From contig BQKZ01001832.1 of assembly GCA_036244855.1 (NCBI GenBank), forward strand, positions 39,749-78,064: a DNA stretch of 38,316 nt, read 5' to 3'. Position numbers and translations under genes: made by a program. The first letter of the stretch is position 1. Every line of letters begins with the position of its first letter. The notes beneath the pieces are model-generated. The model did not search any database. It was not told the DNA's origin and saw nothing but the letters and a program-made list of their open reading frames with translations. This DNA is from Temnopleurus reevesii. Its lineage: Eukaryota; Echinodermata; Echinoidea; Temnopleuroida; Temnopleuridae. Below are positions 21,101 through 30,939 of the stretch, in pieces.

Positions 21101-22886
21101 CTTTCTACCGTCTACAAGCCTCCGTCTATCAATCTCGAAAACCCACTAATTACAAAGATGCCAACCTTTCCTGAATATGCAGGAGGAAAAATTGAATTGC
21201 TAATAACGAAGCAGCTGATCCAAAAAAATGAGCGAAAATATGACAACAATAACCGGGAGGGCTCATACTTGGTCAACCATCAGACCATATATATGTTCTA
21301 TAATCATTTCAAAATATGTGAAATGGCACTAGCGTCCGTGTTTTCACAAAGTGACGGCCGGTAGCCAAAAAGTAATGTTGCACGAAACAACAACGGCAGT
21401 TGTGTCTTCAATTTCACTGCCACGTGTTCTTCTGTAGAAAAAAAAATAAAACCGTTGACGCAACAAACTTTCACAAAAGTAAACCTTCAATGTAACCAAC
21501 TTTCGGAATAATGATGTGGGAACAAAATCTATCTGCGCACCTAAAATTTCAATTTTTAATGAGGAATTCGAATGTTGGAGCACATGCCGTTTATGAATTT
21601 GTATCTGAGTGTGGTGGTTATTCCTGTCATTTAAAGTGATATGACGGAGACAAATCGAGACGAACGTTCCATAGAATGGTGACAAGTATTTTAAACGATT
21701 TTTTACAAATCTATTTGCAGGTCTTGCCTTGTTGTTTTGGAGTTCTGTCAAATCTGTGAGTCGATATATTATCAGATGGACACTGTTAACGGAGGTTATC
21801 TACCTAGCTATTCAAGTCACAGGTAAGAGGACCTTTCTCGCCAATTTTTTAATATATGTAACTTATACACACCAAGCAATTAGGGTATAGTTTTGCACCC
21901 TTAGCTATGCAGTCGCAGGTACAATAGTAGCACTCTTTCGTGTGAAGATATTCACCATTGGGGGTGCATAGAACACGATATAATCTGTTTCAATAAAATA
22001 TATTAAGTCAAATACCAATTCAATGCTCCTTTGTAATGCTATTAGAATCGAACCGACTTGTGAGTGATGTGTCCGCACAGTACAATACAATGCTAGCAGA
22101 TCTATTGTCCATGACCCACTTTTTTCAGAAAGGGTTTATATTGTGTTAAGTAGGTGGAGATATGCAACATTGAGGGTGTATATCTCCACCATATTATCTG
22201 CAATCGCCGCAGTATTGTGACAGATGACAGATTGCAACTCTTATGTGAAAAGGTGCAATTTTGTACCCTTATTTCTATTTGTGTATGGCTGCAATCAAAC
22301 CCTTCTATTGAAATTTTAATATCCACTCTCATAGTGTACCCCTCCCTCTTCTACATTTTACCGACTCTTTTAGAGCTCCTTGATGCCTTACGTATATTGT
22401 GTTTTTGTATTGTAAATCTTTACCATATCCTCTTTCTTATTATGAATTGTCTTATCATTCTTTCAGTTTGTATTTTCATCTGGTAAATTATCTTGGTAAC
22501 CTGCCGACCAAACCACATACCAACTAAAGAGCAATAAACCTTAACTTGAAAGCAGAAAAATGAGGTTTTGCTTTAGTTTTCGCAAATTGTCAAGGACCCA
22601 TCTTCATATCAAGTATATCCATTTCTCCCTCGAAGAAATAGGCATGCATGGATGCAGTTACTTTAATATCTTCTCATTCACTTTTCTTCCCTTTCCAGTG
22701 ATCTGGTTCACGCTCTGGGGCTCACATCATTTCTCCTTCACGAGTCTCCTAATATTGGTCACCATGGTAATGGCAATCATCATCAGTCTATACTTCTACT
22801 CCATATTAGCCGGTATCACATTCAAAACGCTGCTGAAGGGACGGGCCATTTTTGCGGACTTTACAAATCATGATAAAAGCGACTAA
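10532..22886 (+). CDS. TP53I11: TP53I11-like (tumor protein p53-inducible protein 11) gene, spliced
   Basis: Coding exons 17473-17566, 18322-18380, 19498-19546, 20822-20921, 21721-21822 and 22699-22886 all have AG/GT borders and join with consistent phase to a stop at 22886. With the tentative first exon (10532-10587) the protein is 215 residues; human TP53I11 is about 189. Family-like stretches are RLKTRKLLGVG (residues 29-39), KISQILG (50-56), RLFGAAL (112-118) and IIRWTLLTE (136-144). Hydrophobic segments near 72-94, 109-126, 140-160 and 168-190 suggest four membrane passes, with a basic soluble N-terminus and a short polar C-terminus. In vertebrates the gene is p53-induced and linked to apoptosis and to restraint of epithelial-mesenchymal transition; its biochemical activity is not defined. 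I recognise the family from the aligned motifs. The N-terminal exon is the uncertain part. No AATAAA was seen soon after the stop. Confidence 0.85.
10637..10946. repeat. Two GGCGGATC(C/T)AGG motifs with C-rich tails
   Basis: AGGCGGATCCAGGGGCAGAA (10638) and GGGCGGATCTAGGAGCCAAA (10831) each run into C-rich or pure poly-C sequence (10855-10869). A third copy at 18408 borders the N gap. Likely a short dispersed repeat with a poly-C end. Confidence 0.45.
11804..12005. mobile_element. Fold-back MITE with 9-bp target-site duplication
   Basis: TAGTCCAGTTGAGGACTGTG at the left and CACAGTCCTCAACTGGACTA at the right are perfect inverses; the arms continue for about 60 bp (GTTCTGATAGC, GCATATTCTCTTACACTG). 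CCACCCTAC flanks it on both sides (11795-11803 and 12006-12014). A 9-bp duplication fits Mutator-like elements. An open frame across it is accidental. Confidence 0.85.
12885..13221. repeat. Three tandem diverged units of the CACATAG hairpin MITE
   Basis: Units at about 12885-12965, 12976-13095 and 13110-13221 each have ATTCAACACGACTCAACACG, TTACCCAGT(C/G)GAGTCCTGGA and a closing TCGTGTTGAATCGG/CTTCTA(T)GTGACAT. Related to the GCCCCGGTCACATAGG family, but with a distinct TTTACCCAGT centre. Confidence 0.65.
13222..13283 (-). mobile_element. tRNA-like SINE head
   Basis: On the minus strand: GGAGGCATCATGGTGTAGTG (box A-like TGGTGTAGTG) and GGCGGTTCGATTCGCACC (box B GGTTCGATTC). It abuts the hairpin-MITE array. 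No intact cloverleaf, so a SINE fragment. Confidence 0.45.
14131..14740. repeat. Local tandem duplications of a ~70-bp motif and a ~255-bp unit
   Basis: AATTCATCAAAAATACATCT with CATAACCTGTCAAGAATT occurs at about 14141, 14240 and 14497. The last two are followed by matching tails (CTACACCTTTGC, TATAGCCA, CGTCTG, GACG(C/T)TCC near 14328 and 14583). Confidence 0.65.
14893..14950. repeat. Poly-G (16) and poly-C (12) inverted pair
   Basis: G's at 14893-14908 and C's at 14939-14950 with a 30-bp spacer. They could pair as a hairpin or form G-quadruplex/i-motif structures. Confidence 0.6.
15273..15353. mobile_element. Short MITE-like element with TTAACCCATT ends
   Basis: ATTAACCCATTGACTATTCG at the left and ATAAATGGGTTAAG at the right are inverse, with ACAAAGTCAATGGGAATAG also complementary to the left arm. 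Confidence 0.4.
15485..15662. repeat. Long hairpin (~80-bp arms)
   Basis: Inner arms 15538-15567 and 15582-15611 differ at 3 of 30 positions with a 14-nt loop. Outer arms also match (GTCCAATTGCAC near 15485 with GTGCAATTGGCC near 15651; CCTTGCTAGGAC with GTCTTAGCAAG). It may be a fold-back MITE or a hairpin-RNA source. Confidence 0.65.
15878..16028. repeat. (GAT)n microsatellite
   Basis: About 150 bp of imperfect GATGAT with GAC, GGT and AAT interruptions, in the first intron of the TP53I11-like gene. It is complementary to the (ATC)n tract at 17690-18215. Confidence 0.9.
16474..17035. repeat. (GA)n tracts with repeated linkers
   Basis: GA runs at 16474-16518, 16584-16640 and 16981-17034, separated by related GGGA-rich linkers that share AACAGAAGAGACAAA (16672, 17038). 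The open frames of Arg-Glu or Ser-Leu repeats here are not genes. Confidence 0.85.
17473..17566 (+). CDS. TP53I11: TP53I11-like exon with the RLKTRK motif
   Basis: Acceptor TCTCATTTACAG and donor AAAG|GTAACAG bound a 94-bp exon. It has one leading base, then 31 codons: a polar stretch, RLKTRKLLGVG, an acidic turn and PLSK. This is the most diagnostic N-terminal block of the family. The exon lies between a (GAT)n tract upstream and a (ATC)n tract downstream. Confidence 0.85.
17690..18215. repeat. (ATC)n microsatellite, ~500 bp
   Basis: Imperfect CATCATCAT with TATCACCATC variants and a recurring ATCTGTCATCAT phrase (17773, 18000, 18080, 18202), inside the intron 17567-18321. Open frames of poly-Met, Asp or His are repeat translations. 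Confidence 0.9.
18322..18380 (+). CDS. TP53I11: TP53I11-like exon, ISQILG block
   Basis: The acceptor CCGTTTTACAG and donor AAG|GTAAGAT bound 59 bp, phase 0 to phase 2. It encodes ISQILGSDDHYILNMPAGL plus two bases of an Arg codon. KISQ-LG followed by -GLR-W matches the segment before the first membrane helix in the vertebrate protein. A poly-C assembly gap starts 58 bp after its donor. Confidence 0.85.
18429..18581. other. Poly-C bordered assembly gap
   Basis: N's fill 18439-18560 with about 10 C's before and about 20 after. It lies in an intron, so no coding sequence needs to be missing. The upstream GGTGGATCTAGGGGCC is the same motif as at 10638 and 10831. Confidence 0.9.
18838..18895 (+). 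mobile_element. Possible tRNA-like fragment
   Basis: GGGGGTTCGAGCCCCAG (about 18871-18887) is box B-like, with a weak upstream match to box A. Too degenerate to call a tRNA. Confidence 0.25.
19498..19546 (+). CDS. TP53I11: TP53I11-like exon, start of first membrane helix
   Basis: A 49-bp exon after a long T-rich tract (TTTTTTACCAG) and before donor GTG|GTAAGAC. It completes the split Arg codon, then encodes LWQVTTAVVFTLVSLV. The frame is fixed by the neighbouring exons on both sides; the ATG inside the exon is in another frame and is not a start. Confidence 0.85.
19823..19969. mobile_element. MITE with GTTGCGTTTAAACGCA arms, copy 1
   Basis: GGGCCCTATTGCATAAAGAG and TTAGAAAATTAAACGCAAAC are inverse to TTTGCGTTTAATTTTCTGAG and CATCTTTTTATTGTGCCC. 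The centre carries AACCAATCAC. Intronic. Copies 2 and 3 lie at 35494-35827. Confidence 0.75.
20208..20615. mobile_element. Fold-back element in TP53I11-like intron
   Basis: Left arm TTTCAAAGTCACAGAGAT, GACGATC, GGGATCCGTGCG and GTCATGTCGGACAACTCCTC is inverse to the right arm (GAGGAATTGTCCGACATGAC, CGCACGGATCCC, GATCGTCATATCTCTGTGAC). Between them is about 140 bp of unique AT-rich sequence. No coding capacity. Confidence 0.7.
20822..20921 (+). CDS. TP53I11: TP53I11-like exon, end of helix 1 and start of helix 2
   Basis: A 100-bp exon with acceptor TTGTCTTTTCAG and donor ACAT|GTGAGTA. It encodes SIFFPISIFDMLFSS, a short polar loop, and LPLRLFGAALT, ending on one base of a Cys codon. A MITE begins only about 16 bp after the donor. 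Confidence 0.88.
20938..21147. mobile_element. MITE with TTTTCGAAATTGGTGGA termini, copy 3
   Basis: Left AGCGAGCTTTCGAAATTGGT, right ATCAATCTCGAAAACCCACT, interior with several GATGTGCGCAGT-like repeats, making it longer than the other copies. It starts about 16 bp after the 5' splice site at 20921/20922. Confidence 0.75.
21338..21445. mobile_element. Partial MITE, GTGTTTTCACAAAGTGACGG family
   Basis: Left end and inner AGTAATGTTGCACGAAAC match the complete element at 32138-32292. No matching right end was found. Confidence 0.45.
21721..21822 (+). CDS. TP53I11: TP53I11-like exon with the IIRWTLLTE motif
   Basis: A 102-bp exon, acceptor CTATTTGCAG, donor ACAG|GTAAGAG. It finishes the Cys codon and encodes LALLFWSS, a basic loop, and IIRWTLLTEVIYLAIQVT. 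IIRWTLLTE is nearly identical to the human protein at this place and is the strongest single identification. Confidence 0.9.
22699..22886 (+). CDS. TP53I11: TP53I11-like terminal coding exon
   Basis: Acceptor CCCTTTCCAG at 22698. The exon completes a split Val codon, then encodes the end of helix 3, a His-rich turn (GSHHFSFTS), helix 4 (LLILVTMVMAIIISLYFYSI) and a polar tail ending FADFTNHDKSD, with TAA at 22884-22886. The tail after helix 4 is longer than in human TP53I11. Confidence 0.88.
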
Positions 22887-22944
22887 ATTTCGAAATATTT
22901 TAATATTGCAGTTTGTCACATAACCATCGCGGGTAATGTATTAA

Positions 22945-23077
22945 GCCCCGGTCACATAGGGCCCTGGAAGCAACACGATTCAACACGACTCTTTGTTCTT
23001 AGGCAGCTAATTAACTGTGAATTAACAAAGAGTCGTGTTGAATCGTATCGCTTCCGGTGCTCTATATGACCGAGGCT
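22945..23077. mobile_element. Palindromic MITE, GCCCCGGTCACATAGG family
   Basis: GCCCCGGTCACATAGGGCCC at the left pairs with CTCTATATGACCGAGGC at the right. Arms continue through CAACACGACTCTTTGTT and AACAAAGAGTCGTGTTGAAT. Confidence 0.8.
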
Positions 23078-23169
23078 TGATAGGGAACTTAGTAGCCACG
23101 CGAAAAAAATACTCATTCGACGAAATCGTTCACACTAAACTCGCAATGCCGCGTTTATCATTTTGAGTC

Positions 23170-23272
23170 TGATGCGTTTTGCAATTGTGAAAACGCATTG
23201 GAACGCATTGGAACGCAATTGTGTAAACGCATTGAAACGCAATCGTGTAAACGCCTTGGAACGCTTCGAGTC
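23170..23272. repeat. 24-bp minisatellite, AACGCATTGGAACGCAATTG units
   Basis: Repeats of AACGCAATTGTGTAAACGCA with AACGCATTGG, about four degenerate units. Short open frames crossing it on both strands are by-products. Confidence 0.6.
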
Positions 23273-23325
23273 AAAACAGAGGGTGTGTGCTCTAAAAAAT
23301 GTCTGTCCCTCTCTGGGATACTCAG

Positions 23326-23489
23326 GGGGTGTTGTTCAAAAGCTGCAATTGATCGCAAGTTGCAGTTGATCGGAATACGCCAATCAAAATCATTGTTGAA
23401 CTTCCATGCGCGCACCGTGCGCGAATGAAAATGCGCGTTACAATTTGCAAAGTTGCAGTTGATTTGCAGTTGATTTTGAGCAACACCCC
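23326..23489. mobile_element. MITE, GGGGTGTTG family, copy A (left border of 3.8-kb duplication)
   Basis: Ends GGGGTGTTGTTCAAAAGCTG and TTTTGAGCAACACCCC are inverse; inside are CAATTGATCGCAAGTTGCAG and the palindrome GCGCGCACCGTGCGCG. Copies B and C lie at 27137-27303 and 30940-31125. Confidence 0.75.
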
Positions 23490-24719
23490 ACTATAGTGTA
23501 AAATGAAATACAGTGTAGCACTTTTATTTGAGTATTTCTAAGACTTTGCATGTTTAGAACGCATCTCACCATGTACACACGAAAAAGAGCAAAAAAGGCC
23601 TACAAAAAATGTTACGTCACGACAATTGAACATTTTGGGAACTGGTACTAAACTATTTCAGGGATAGGGAACTTGTTCCAGTGGTCGCAACGGTTACTAA
23701 GAATGAAATATCCAATACCTGCCCATACCAATGCTTAAAGCCGAGTATGTTTATTTCAGAACCATATCTACGCTCTGACGAAAGGCAGTGACGCCATCTC
23801 TTGACGCGGATCAGGGGGGGGGGATAAAAAGGAGTGAAAATGGTAATCTGAAGACGTTCTTTCTCTCTGTCATATATATTTTTATTTAACCTTATTTAAC
23901 ATCCTTTAAAAAACGAGGAATTTGCGCTTTGTAAAGAAGTGGAGCAATATGGTCATGCCTTCTCTGAAATCCCACGTTTGAGGGCCGTGTAGACTGGAAG
24001 GCGATGATTTGGGGCAAACGAAAAACTCTTTCTCTTTCAATTTTTTCTTTTCTAAGCATTTCGATCAAAACATTTGTATGTGTTATTTGAAAGAACATTA
24101 CATATTGTGCCTCGAATATACTGATCAACAACCGATAATTACACTGTTGGTTTCTTCTAAAGATAGGCTATATTACTCGATATAACATATTGGTTCCTTT
24201 TCAAGTTGCAAATTACATTTTTTAAACTCAAGGAAGATATTCGATTATCATGTAAAATTATTTTTTTAGAACTATGCCGTTATGTAACAAAAATTAATGA
24301 AAACCAAAGAGTACAATGCAAAAATGTCGGTGGTATCTTCATCTGGTGTGCAATATAGCTACCAGGAGGGTGTTTTTATAAAGCTTGTTGCACCAGTTGG
24401 CACCAATAGTGTTAATCAACACCGTCCCGGTATCTGCATCAGACAATATGAGTTGAATATTACACCAGTGTTATTTTGGCAGTGTATTATAATGCACAGC
24501 GGGCACTTTAACATGTTTTCCAACTTGATAATTCTGTTTCGTAAGCTTTATATGAATCTTTAAACTTGCAAGTAATGCGAGTCGAATGATTTTGTTAATC
24601 TGCACCCAAAATACACAAGATAATTGTGATTATTGTAGTATTTTAGGATATGTGTATAGTGTTTGTAGGTTACACATTGTGATAAGCTATGCCTACAGAA
24701 CAATCAGACCATAGACCAC

Positions 24720-26345
24720 AGTCATGTTATGACACCGTAATTTAAACCACATTTTGTACCACAGCTCTCATTGCGGATTGAGCAAAATGTGACCAGACAG
24801 TGATATATGCAGTTGTGAGCAACATCATTGTTTCTGTGATGTGTGTTGTAAAATACCACACTGTGGTATCAGATGTCCATTGATGACCACAGTAAGGTTT
24901 GACTGTGTAATACACTGAAATACCACACTGTGATATCAGATGTTCATTGATGTCCACAGTAAGGTTTGACTGTGTAATACACTGAAATACCACACTGTGA
25001 TATCAGATGCTCATTGATGTCCACAGTAAGGTTTGACTGTGTAATACACTGAAATACCACACTGTGATATCAGATGTTAATTGATGTCCACAGTAAGGTT
25101 TGACTGTGTAATACACTGAAATACCACACTGTGATATCAGATGTTCATTGATGTCCACAGTAAGGTTTGACTGTGTAATACACTGAAATACCACACTGTG
25201 ATATCAGATGCTCATTGATGTCCACAGTAAGGTTTGACTGAGTAATACACTGAAATACCACACTGTGATATCAGATGTTAATTGATGTCCATAGTACGGT
25301 TTGACTGAGTAATACACTAAAATACCACACTGTGGTATCAGATATTTACCGATGTCCACAGTAAGGTTTGACTGTGTAATACACTGGAATACCACACTGT
25401 GGTATCAGATATTCACCGATGTCCACAGTAAGGTTTGACTGTGTAATACACTGAAATACCACACTGTGGTATCAGATATTCACCGATGTCCACAGTAAGG
25501 TTTGACTGTGTAATACACTGAAATACCACACTGTGGTATCAGATATTCACCGATGTCCACAGTAAGGTTTGACTGTGTAATACACTGGAATACCACACTG
25601 TGGTATCAGATATTCACCGATGTCCACAGTAAGGTTTGACTGTGTAATACACTGAAATACCACACTGTGGTATCAGATATTCACCGATGTCCACAGTAAG
25701 GTTTGACTGTGTAATACACTGGAATACCACACTGTGATATCAGATGTTCATTGATGTCCATAGTAAGGTTTGACCGTGTAATACACTGAAATACCACACT
25801 GTGGTATCAGATGCTTATTGATGTCCACAGTAAGATTTGACTGTGCAATACCCTGAAATACCAAACTGTGGTAACAGACATCCATAGTGCTTATACCACA
25901 GTACCGTTTGACTCTGTGATACACTGAAATACCACACTGTGGTATTAAACATATTATGAACCACATAATGGTTTGACTGTAATGGTATCAGGGAATACCA
26001 CATAATGGTTTGACTGTAATGGTGTCAGGGAATACCACATAATGGTATAAGTAAGACGTATGTTAATTTTGTTCCACAGTATCATCTGAACGTATGATGA
26101 CACCGTGAAATTTTACACTGTTTATTTTGAACCATGTGATTCTTTTACATTTTGATAATATCTTGGAAGTACCACGCTGTGGTAACAGACATGTGTTTAT
26201 TTTGTACCACAGCATCTTTTGACTGTGGGATGATATCTTGAAAACCCACACTGTGGTAGGCCTACAAGACATACATTTAAGTCAATTTCACTGTGGGCAA
26301 AATATTTTGTAATTCCACACTGTGGTACTAAGTACCATGTAGTCA
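24720..26345. repeat. 67-bp satellite array, copy 1
   Basis: About 16 homogeneous 67-bp units lie between 24856 and 25930. Each has CCACAGTAAGGTTTGACTGT, GTAATACACTGAAATACC and ACACTGTG(G/A)TATCAGAT. Degenerate units continue to about 26345 and start near 24720. The core ATACCACA-C-TGTGGTAT is a palindrome around one base. Minus-strand open frames of repeated VFQCITQSNLTVDI are satellite translation. Confidence 0.9.
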
Positions 26346-27136
26346 ACCTATACTCTGGTACTCTCTCTGAAATTCCGGCCACAGTGACAGGGATATTACT
26401 TTGATCAGTAAAGCCAAGCTCCACATGTGGGTTAGAATTGAATTTTGAAGAATATCCAGAACGAAGCAAAAATGACAAGGATGTGTTTATATCTGGCCGA
26501 GATAATTGTCCCATCAATCAGGCCGAATGACGTTTATAGACTCAGAACAAACATTGCTCCCTAACAGATTAATTTCATTTCCAAAATTGACTCAAAATTT
26601 TAAAGAGTATGTCAAATTTATCATGTTACACTGTTCCACGTTTTAATGGCTCCTTATCCTGTGTTTCACTCTTATTGATGAAACAAATGTGGTAAAATGC
26701 TTAGTATGGCGCACTTTAACTGTGGTATTTAAATCTCTATTATTTTATATCTATAGCATTTTGTGAATTGTTTGAACGTGTGCATTTTACAGTCTTTATT
26801 GTGCCTATGACAATGAACAATCATCTTTCATAATTAATTGTACATATTTATTCATAAGTTTTATGTTATTTCATAACACAATGTTTTTTATATGCATATG
26901 TACTGAGAAGTAGGCTTAAAATTATATACAGTACACTTTGTTGCTACATCTACTTGATTGACCATAACAATGTCAAAACATTTACCTAATGAAATAATAT
27001 ACGAGTGTCGGTTACAATTAAAAGAATAATCCAAATTTGTAATACCCATCACAACTGACTTAATGATCCTATTTACAAACAGTATCTCAGGTTTTGTAAC
27101 ACCCACATCGAAAAAGGCAAGTGGTTTGCAGAATTC

Positions 27137-27303
27137 GGGGATGTTGTTCAAAAGTTGCAATTTATCGCAAGTTGGAGTTGATCTGAACGTGCAAATCAAA
27201 ATCATTGTTTCATGTGCCTCTTGTTAGAAACGTATATCATGCACAAATGAAAATGCTCGTTAAAATTTGCAACTGATTTGCAGTTGATTTTGAGCAACAC
27301 CCC
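27137..27303. mobile_element. MITE copy B, chimeric junction of the duplication
   Basis: The left 130 bp match copy C (TCATGTGCCTCTTGTTAGAA, CATGCACAAATGAAAATGCT), while the right end, TTGATTTTGAGCAACACCCC, matches copy A. The switch lies in the shared GATTTGCAGTTGATTT. Confidence 0.8.
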
Positions 27304-28533
27304 ACTATAGTGTAAAATGAAATACAGTGTAGCACTTTTATTTGAGTATTTCTAAGACTTTGCATGTTTAGAACGCATCTCACCATGTACACACGAAAAA
27401 GAGCAAAAAAGGCCTACAAAAAATGTTACGTCACGACAATTGAACATTTTGGGAACTGGTACTAAACTATTTCAGGGATAGGGAACTTGTTCCAGTGGTC
27501 GCAACGGTTACTAAGAATGAAATATCCAATACCTGCCCATACCAATGCTTAAAGCCGAGTATGTTTATTTCAGAACCATATCTACGCTCTGACGAAAGGC
27601 AGTGACGCCATCTCTTGACGCGGATCAGGGGGGGGGGATAAAAAGGAGTGAAAATGGTAATCTGAAGACGTTCTTTCTCTCTGTCATATATATTTTTATT
27701 TAACCTTATTTAACATCCTTTAAAAAACGAGGAATTTGCGCTTTGTAAAGAAGTGGAGCAATATGGTCATGCCTTCTCTGAAATCCCACGTTTGAGGGCC
27801 GTGTAGACTGGAAGGCGATGATTTGGGGCAAACAAAAAACTCTTTCTCTTTCAATTTTTTCTTTTCTAAGCATTTCGATCAAAACATTTGTATGTGTTAT
27901 TTGAAAGAACATTACATATTGTGCCTCGAATATACTGATCAACAACCGATAATTACACTGTTGGTTTCTTCTAAAGATAGGCTATATTACTCGATATAAC
28001 ATATTGGTTCCTTTTCAAGTTGCAAATTACATTTTTTAAACTCAAGGAAGATATTCGATTATCATGTAAAATAATTTTTTTAGAACTATGCCGTTATGTA
28101 ACAAAAATTAATGAAAACCAAAGAGTACAATGCAAAAATGTCGGTGGTATCTTCATCTGGTGTGCAATATAGCTACCAGGAGGGTGTTTTTATAAAGCTT
28201 GTTGCACCAGTTGGCACCAATAGTGTTAATCAACACCGTCCCGGTATCTGCATCAGACAATATGAGTTGAATATTACACCAGTGTTATTTTGGCAGTGTA
28301 TTATAATGCACAGCGGGCACTTTAACATGTTTTCCAACTTGATAATTCTGTTTCGTAAGCTTTATATGAATCTTTAAACTTGCAAGTAATGCGAGTCGAA
28401 TGATTTTGTTAATCTGCACCCAAAATACACAAGATAATTGTGATTATTGTAGTATTTTAGGATATGTGTATAGTGTTTGTAGGTTACACATTGTGATAAG
28501 CTATGCCTACAGAACAATCAGACCATAGACCAC

Positions 28534-30159
28534 AGTCATGTTATGACACCGTAATTTAAACCACATTTTGTACCACAGCTCTCATTGCGGATTGAGCAAA
28601 ATGTGACCAGACAGTGATATATGCAGTTGTGAGCAACATCATTGTTTCTGTGATGTGTGTTGTAAAATACCACACTGTGGTATCAGATGTCCATTGATGA
28701 CCACAGTAAGGTTTGACTGTGTAATACACTGAAATACCACACTGTGATATCAGATGTTCATTGATGTCCACAGTAAGGTTTGACTGTGTAATACACTGAA
28801 ATACCACACTGTGATATCAGATGCTCATTGATGTCCACAGTAAGGTTTGACTGTGTAATACACTGAAATACCACACTGTGATATCAGATGTTAATTGATG
28901 TCCACAGTAAGGTTTGACTGTGTAATACACTGAAATACCACACTGTGATATCAGATGTTCATTGATGTCCACAGTAAGGTTTGACTGTGTAATACACTGA
29001 AATACCACACTGTGATATCAGATGCTCATTGATGTCCACAGTAAGGTTTGACTGAGTAATACACTGAAATACCACACTGTGATATCAGATGTTAATTGAT
29101 GTCCATAGTACGGTTTGACTGAGTAATACACTAAAATACCACACTGTGGTATCAGATATTTACCGATGTCCACAGTAAGGTTTGACTGTGTAATACACTG
29201 GAATACCACACTGTGGTATCAGATATTCACCGATGTCCACAGTAAGGTTTGACTGTGTAATACACTGAAATACCACACTGTGGTATCAGATATTCACCGA
29301 TGTCCACAGTAAGGTTTGACTGTGTAATACACTGAAATACCACACTGTGGTATCAGATATTCACCGATGTCCACAGTAAGGTTTGACTGTGTAATACACT
29401 GGAATACCACACTGTGGTATCAGATATTCACCGATGTCCACAGTAAGGTTTGACTGTGTAATACACTGAAATACCACACTGTGGTATCAGATATTCACCG
29501 ATGTCCACAGTAAGGTTTGACTGTGTAATACACTGGAATACCACACTGTGATATCAGATGTTCATTGATGTCCATAGTAAGGTTTGACCGTGTAATACAC
29601 TGAAATACCACACTGTGGTATCAGATGCTTATTGATGTCCACAGTAAGATTTGACTGTGCAATACCCTGAAATACCAAACTGTGGTAACAGACATCCATA
29701 GTGCTTATACCACAGTACCGTTTGACTCTGTGATACACTGAAATACCACACTGTGGTATTAAACATATTATGAACCACATAATGGTTTGACTGTAATGGT
29801 ATCAGGGAATACCACATAATGGTTTGACTGTAATGGTGTCAGGGAATACCACATAATGGTATAAGTAAGACGTATGTTAATTTTGTTCCACAGTATCATC
29901 TGAACGTATGATGACACCGTGAAATTTTACACTGTTTATTTTGAACCATGTGATTCTTTTACATTTTGATAATATCTTGGAAGTACCACGCTGTGGTAAC
30001 AGACATGTGTTTATTTTGTACCACAGCATCTTTTGACTGTGGGATGATATCTTGAAAACCCACACTGTGGTAGGCCTACAAGACATACATTTAAGTCAAT
30101 TTCACTGTGGGCAAAATATTTTGTAATTCCACACTGTGGTACTAAGTACCATGTAGTCA
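28534..30159. repeat. 67-bp satellite array, copy 2
   Basis: Same number and order of units and the same variants as copy 1; no difference noticed between the arrays by eye. Confidence 0.9.
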
Positions 30160-30939
30160 ACCTATACTCTGGTACTCTCTCTGAAATTCCGGCCACAGTG
30201 ACAGGGATATTACTTTGATCAGTAAAGCCAAGCTCCACATGTGGGTTAGAATTGAATTTTGAAGAATATCCAGAACGAAGCAAAAATGACAAGGATGTGT
30301 TTATATCTGGCCGAGATAATTGTCCCATCAATCAGGCCGAATGACGTTTATAGACTCAGAACAAACATTGCTCCCTAACAGATTAATTTCATTTCCAAAA
30401 TTGACTCAAAATTTTAAAGAGTATGTCAAATTTATCATGTTACACTGTTCCACGTTTTAATGGCTCCTTATCCTGTGTTTCACTCTTATTGATGAAACAA
30501 ATGTGGTAAAATGCTTAGTATGGTGCACTTTAATTGTGGTATTTAAATCTCTTTTGTTTTAATATCTATAGCATTTTGTGAATTGTTTGAACGTGTGCAT
30601 TTTACAGTCTTTATTGTGCCTATGACAATGAACAATCATCTTTCATAATTAATTGTACATATTTATTCATAAGTTTTATGTTATTTCATAACACAATGTT
30701 TTTTATATGCATATGTACTGAGAAGTAGGCTTAAAATTATATACAGTACACTCTACTTGATTGACCATAAAAATGTCAAAACATTTACCTAATGAAATAA
30801 TATACGAGTGTCGGTTACAATTAAAAGAATAATCCAAATTTGTAATACCCATCACAACTGACTTAATGATCCTATTTACAAACAGTATCTCAGGTTTTGT
30901 AACACCAACATCGAAAAAGGCAAGTGGTTTGCAGAATTC

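Larger units (their letters stand above)
23490..27303. repeat. 3.8-kb direct duplication, copy 1
   Basis: Positions from 23490 recur 3814 bp later with very few differences. Changes seen by eye: 24020 (G/A), 24259 (T/A), several between 26711 and 26760, a 12-bp indel near 26938, then two or three more substitutions before 27137. No gene is recognised in it; open frames at 23892-24131 and 24297-24563 are simply carried along in both copies. Confidence 0.9.

Noticed and set aside
21344..21751. 135-codon minus-strand open frame
   Set aside because: Antisense to a TP53I11-like exon and a partial MITE; no family resemblance.
23892..24131. 79-codon minus-strand open frame conserved in both duplicates
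   Set aside because: Same reason; the only change between copies is one base consistent with a recent duplication.
24297..24563. 88-codon plus-strand open frame, identical in both 3.8-kb copies
   Set aside because: Identity is explained by recent duplication, not selection; no domain and no splice context.
24742..25395. Minus-strand open frames with repeated VFQCITQSNLTVDI
   Set aside because: The 67-bp satellite happens to lack stops across three units in one frame (3 x 67 = 201); not a repeat protein.
24720..26345. CRISPR-like array of regularly spaced repeats
   Set aside because: The whole 67-bp period is conserved with no variable spacers, and the DNA is animal; it is a satellite.
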